This document shows positions 59,208 to 64,000 of a stretch of 64,000 bases of DNA, piece by piece; position 1 is the stretch's first letter, and each line of letters begins with the position of its first letter. The notes beneath the pieces are model-generated. The model saw only the letters and a program-made list of their open reading frames with translations. It had not been told where the DNA came from and did not search any database. Source of the DNA: Cryptomeria japonica (Eukaryota; Streptophyta; Pinopsida; Cupressales; Cupressaceae). The DNA lies in the NCBI RefSeq assembly GCF_030272615.1, contig NC_081415.1, forward strand, positions 511,319,873-511,383,872, read 5' to 3'. A program made the translations under genes and the position numbers.

Positions 59208-62200
59208 TGTAGTACCCCTACCCTAATCAAGCTCTAATCTTGGTTTAATCTTGGTTAGTGTATCTTAATATAATGTTATAGTCAGATGTTGATTTAACGC
59301 ATAGCTGTTGATGTGGTTTTCACACTAGTTGTATGCAAGTTATTCAGTGTTCCTATTTCGTGGTATTAATATCGGGCTAACGCTTTCATTAAATTTTATA
59401 TATGTATGCATGTATGACTCTTGGTTGCAGGAAATTTCAGGTACAATGCCGCATGAGTGTGAGGTTCGTCTTCACCTGGATTTGCAGGTTTGAGTGTACC
59501 TTTTTAAATCCTTAGAGTTGGATTAGGTCGTTATAAGACCCTAGTTGACCCTAGTCGTGCTCAGGTGAGCATCATCAGTCGTCGTCGGTAATCCCTTTTT
59601 GTTTGGGTTTGCGAGTCGTCTGTTTGGTTGACTTTCTCGATTTGCGTGCTTGGTGTGTATGGTTAAATTGATTAATTAGCCCTTAGTAATTATTTTGATT
59701 AATTATGTATTGGTGCATTAGAGATTAATGGGCTAAATTAATCGGGATTTCGTTATGCGATTTTCGTTGATATTGGATTGCTCGTTTTAAATTAGGAGTA
59801 AGTTCGATTAAATGACTGATTTGGAATATTAAATGCATTTTGAATATGCTGTTGAAAAAGAAAGTTTTGTATTTTATCGCAATAGATTGATTGTATTCTG
59901 TTGGCTTTTGAAATTAGAAAGATTAAATTTCAGTTGAATGAGAAATAGATTTTGGATTTGAAAAGCAAGTTAATTTGTTGTGATAGTTAGAAAAGGATTA
60001 AATTTTGAGAATTATTTGTAAATAAAAATTTTAATTCCAAAAATGGAATTTTGGTCAACTCTTCCATATAACCCAAAATTTGGGGAAAATTTTGGAGGAT
60101 GGACATTTTGGAGAATTTTTGGTTGGAAAATATTTTGGAGATGAAATTTGGGGGTTTTGGATGGAGAAGGAGGGTTTTGGTAGCTTGAGATTGGGGTTCT
60201 TCAGGAGATCTTGCCAGGAACGCGAGATCAGATAGGATCTGATTCTCAATTTTAGTTATTGTATAAAATGGAAATGAGGGTTTGAAGGTATTCATACTAT
60301 TTGGTTCCAGATTCTCCATTGAATGCCATGCTTATGAACTGATTTAGTAAATTAATTGGTTTGGCTGGAAATGTATTTGAGGTGTTGTTAATTCCTCTAT
60401 TCTTTGTGGGTGTTTGAAACCCTTGGGTGTTTGTAAAGGATGAGAAAACAAAGGTTTTAAAAAAAATATGTTATCTAACGCAGCTCGTTTAATTCGAATG
60501 TATATTGAATCGAAATTTATTACCAATTTTGTGGTGGACGTTTGTTGTAGTTCGGACTGTGCGTCGTTTTTTGTTTAAAAGAAAAAAAATATATATTTGT
60601 TTTACCCCCCCTGTGCGTGGTTTCTTTTATAATGAAAATGAGCTAGGCGTTGTGTTAATTTTCGGACTGTGGTTTAAAAAATATATATATATTATAAACA
60701 GGGTCTGTGCGTGTGTTTTTTTTGAAAACCCTTGGTTTGGTTTGGGGTTGGAGGGCGGGGAGCGGAGCTCCAACCGCTCCTCCTCCCCTCTCCCCCGCTC
60801 TCCCCCGCTTGTTCCCCCTGTTTCCCCCCCCTCGCTGGTGTTAAAAAAAACCCTGGCCGTGGCACACTGCGGTGGCCGCAGGGCCGCGATGGCCGCAGGG
60901 CGCCGCGGACCTGCGGGCACCGCAGTGGCGCCGCCCGCATGGGTCTTCCCTGTGGTTATGGGGTTGGATGGCGCTACGGCTAGGGCACGGCCCGCCCTCG
61001 CCTATGTTTTAAAATGCATTTTTTTTTTTTTAAAGAACATAGTTTATAAAATGGTTTTTTTTAATGTATTTTTTCTATTATTCAAAAAAATGCATATGAT
61101 ATTTTAAATATTATTTTAATGCTTAGTCTTAATTAGTTCTTAATTTTGATTAAGGTGGCATTAATCTGGACAAATGTTAGTTTGATATTGATTAACTTTA
61201 TAATCAATATCAAACTTCATTTCGTGACTTATGCCCTCTTCCTAATTAAGTTCTAAAACCGTAATTTCACAATTGGATATTGTTGATTATATTTTGATTG
61301 ATCTTGGATTAGTAAATCTAGATCTTACCTTCTAGCTGATTAGAGCATTTGGCTAATTGAGGTAGTATTGTTTAAAAATAATAGAGAATAATATGTTATT
61401 GGAAAATCGTTGAAATACGATGTAGTTACTAATTGATGATGTTAAAAATTATCGTAGAACATATCATTTGAGTAATTGAGAAGTAAGTGAAATCTTCATC
61501 GTTGGGTATTTGAATTGAAACGATGTGCTTTTGGAAATGATTAGCTTCATTAGATTCTCTTGTTATAATTATATTCTGTGATCCGTATTATGCATCTGGG
61601 TTTGAATAATACGAAACTGTAGAGGTCGGTTTTAGACCAGTATGTTAATGATGTTTTGTTGGAGATTAAATATCTTATTTATTTGATTAATGGTTGTCTG
61701 AGTTTAATTAATATGAATTGGTTTAAAAACTCATTATGGCTTTATATGTCTGTTCGATGCTTTGAACCTTAGAGAGAGTTAGAAAACCAAGAACAACTTA
61801 TCCCTAGTTGAGGTAGATAACTGTAATCTGATTTAGATCTTGTAGAAAACTTGATTGACGTTTAATGTTTAGATCAATTCGGAAAGATTGCATCTGTTGA
61901 ATATTGTCTTATCTGTTTATTACCTTTGCGAGTTTTATTGCTGTATTCGCTTTTAATTATGAAATGGCAAGAGTGCTTTGTTTGATAGGACCCTGTCGTA
62001 TGGCTTGACTTGGGGTACCTGTTTCAGTCCTCGATTCCGAGTTGACTGTTGTATTGTGGTAGTGTCATTGTTGATCATATCCTCTTTGTGTGAGTCGAGT
62101 GATGATTTGTGGTTGACCTTAGTTTGTCAGGTCTCTAGTAAGAGTACCGTCAGTAAGTGTTCATCTTTGAGTCGTGTTTGACCAAATGGTTGTCCTCTTC

Positions 62201-63682
62201 TTCTTGAACTCCGTTCGTCTGACCATGTGTATTCCCTAGTTTTGAGTTCGTCTGAGTTTAGTCTAGTGTCGTATGGGAAAGTGGCTTTCGATTGGGGGCC
62301 GCGCCCAAAGTGGCTGTTGGGTAACCCATCGAAAGTGAGTCTAATAAGTGATAACCTATCAGTAGATTAGAATGTAATCTCTAAGTAAGATAATGTGCCT
62401 CACACATGGGATGAGTGCTAACATAGACTCGACATGCTGTGAGAAGGCCTGAAATGGCAAACCACCATCCTTGTCTTCACGAGAGGATGTGTGGGTCCAC
62501 ATGAGGCTTGGATGGGCCGGAAGCTCGGATTAGGTTTCCAGGGTGACCCAGTGTATGGGGTCGGGACCTATGAAGGCTTGCCATGGTAACCATACCAGGT
62601 TGTGTGATGACACTTGTCCCTACATTCGCTAGTGTGTTGTCGTTTTGTCCTGTTAAGAGTACCTTTGTGGGTCGTCCTTTTGTCTCTACCCTTGCGAGTA
62701 TCGGTTTCATGTTAGACCTTGGTGGTGATGGCTCAGTTTTGTGGATGCTCTTGTGGACTTATGTTTTTAGCTTTGATTATGTTCAGCTGGATCCTGTTCT
62801 TTTTAAGGATCGTTTATGTATTAATTGACCGGTGTGGTCGTTTGTATATTGTTTATATTTTGCCTTGATGGCAGGATTGTAATGGTGTAACCTCTTGTAT
62901 TCTTAACTTTATTAATTATCAGAGGGGTCTTGCAGTTGAGCAGACCCGGAGATGTAGCCCTTTAGGGGTGAACTCCGAGATCATTATGGTGTTATGTGAT
63001 GTATTCTCTTATGTTTCCTTTATTCAGCTTTATCATGTATGATTAGCTTATGTTAGAATGGTTAAGTGGATAAATGGAATTAGCTTTAAATGCTTATATG
63101 CAGTTCTTTCTTGTATGCCATGTTGATCAAATGCATAAGTGGTTTAGATGAGATTTATCATAGATGCCTGTATGTAATCGTCTTTTAAAATGCAATAAGT
63201 TGGAATATGAATGAATGTAACTTAGAGTAATGAAATCTATTCAGTTGTGGTTAGGAAATTAAATATGCTGGAAAAGATCTCTTATGTTTATGATGAAATT
63301 CTAGTGTGTTAGAATATTAAATGTATGGCTTGTAGTTTAAATGAAAAGCTTGAATGAAGATTATGAATAGATCTTAATGGATGAGTCATTGCTTGTGATT
63401 TATATTTCCATCCTTTGAAAGAAATTATCTTGATTAAGAATTATCTCGTTGTTAGATTATCAGCTTATTGGATTAATCGTGTGAGTTAAGTGAATTGTGA
63501 AATTTAAGTAATCTCGTTGGGAAACTCTTGAGGTGTTAGTTGATGTCTTCCGCTATGTAATCTGAATCTTTGATATCTTGTTGTATCTTATGTGGTGTAA
63601 CTTTAAAAAAAATAAAAAATTATTGCACTCTATTCTTGTGTTTTGGCTTAATCCCTTCGGGGTTTCCTGGCGGGGCATTACA
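59208..63682 (+). mobile_element. Solo LTR of family L, plus strand (4475 bp)
   Basis: TGTAGTACCCCTACCC...GGGGCATTACA with a perfect CTGAA duplication and a matching empty site elsewhere in the window. No internal domain. The GC-rich block is at 60745-61002 and the shared block at 62269-62625. It keeps the segment that copy A lost. It is diverged from copies A and B by scattered substitutions and indels. Confidence 0.96.
60745..61002 (+). promoter_or_regulatory. CpG-rich block of plus-strand solo LTR
   Basis: Homologous to the blocks in copies A and B, with a repeated CTCTCCCCCGCT unit and a duplicated GGCCGCAGGGC unit. Confidence 0.5.
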
Positions 63683-64000
63683 CTGAACAAATCTCAAGCA
63701 AAAACTCATAAAAAGATCAAACGACAAAATATGAAGGCTGAACAAACTGACCAACTTACGATACTCACATGAGTGTAACTAAGTAAAATAGGGTCAACTA
63801 CTATCTCCTCCACTTCCATCAGAAAATATAAGGCACGCTCAGACCTGTGAAGCCAGGTGGAGAGAATACCCTGTACCTACCCGGTACTTGTACCTGCAAT
63901 ATCTTGCATCACCAAACCACACATGCATATATATAATATAGAAAACATGGCATACACACCGATGAAGGAGAATTGTGACGTTCCCTGTCTCACCAAAATG
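63683..64000 (-). repeat. Tekay 5' LTR, second segment (runs off the window)
   Basis: Resumes with CTGAACAAATCTCAAGC and aligns with 50557-50870. About 290 bp of LTR are expected beyond the right edge. Confidence 0.9.

Noticed and set aside
60505-61107. 200-codon + frame across the GC-rich block of the solo LTR
   Set aside because: Low-complexity, interrupted by homopolymers, with no equivalent in other LTR copies.

Overview
The window looks like intergenic DNA from a large, repeat-rich plant nuclear genome. I found no host gene, rRNA, tRNA gene or CRISPR array. The plant assignment rests on a Ty1-copia element with a GGGGGAGA-type polypurine tract, a Ty3-gypsy chromovirus of the Tekay/Del type with a chromodomain, tRNA-iMet primer sites (TGGTATCAGAGC), and LTRs over 4 kb long. 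A gymnosperm is plausible from the style of the elements, but the sequence does not settle it.

Layout, left to right. 1-380: two short minisatellites. 699-1150: a tandem duplication of about 238 bp. About 1300-7988: an old, broken Ty1-copia element on the + strand (gag, protease, integrase, RT, RNase H, polypurine tract, 3' LTR); its LTR holds a run of small hairpins. 8030-8340: a remnant of a LINE-type RNase H domain. 10325-10527: a (TA)n tract. 13170-33680: a TA-rich tandem array that has been split by two insertions of one LTR family: a minus-strand solo LTR (14647-19039, target duplication AGCAA) and a complete 12.0-kb element (20530-32540, GTTTA).

34793 to beyond 64000: a minus-strand Tekay-type gypsy element with LTRs of about 4 kb. 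Its 3' LTR is split by a second complete 12.4-kb element (36574-48950, ATATA). Its internal gag-pol (51165-56048) is readable in one long frame but carries about twenty stops. Its 5' LTR is split by another solo LTR (59208-63682, CTGAA) and should end about 290 bp past the window.

The repeated family, called L here, has LTRs of 4.2-4.5 kb and an internal domain of 3.6-3.8 kb with a primer site and polypurine tract but no recognisable gag or pol. This is the architecture known as LARD (large retrotransposon derivative). Its LTR ends, the leader after the primer site, the polypurine region and a block of about 350 bp inside the LTR match the Tekay element by eye. I infer that family L descends from, and was mobilised by, Tekay-type elements. 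The most interesting signals are this parasite/partner relationship, the hairpin series in the copia LTR, the palindrome cluster in the Tekay LTR, the CpG-rich block in every family L LTR, and a stop-codon spectrum that points to decay by cytosine methylation.
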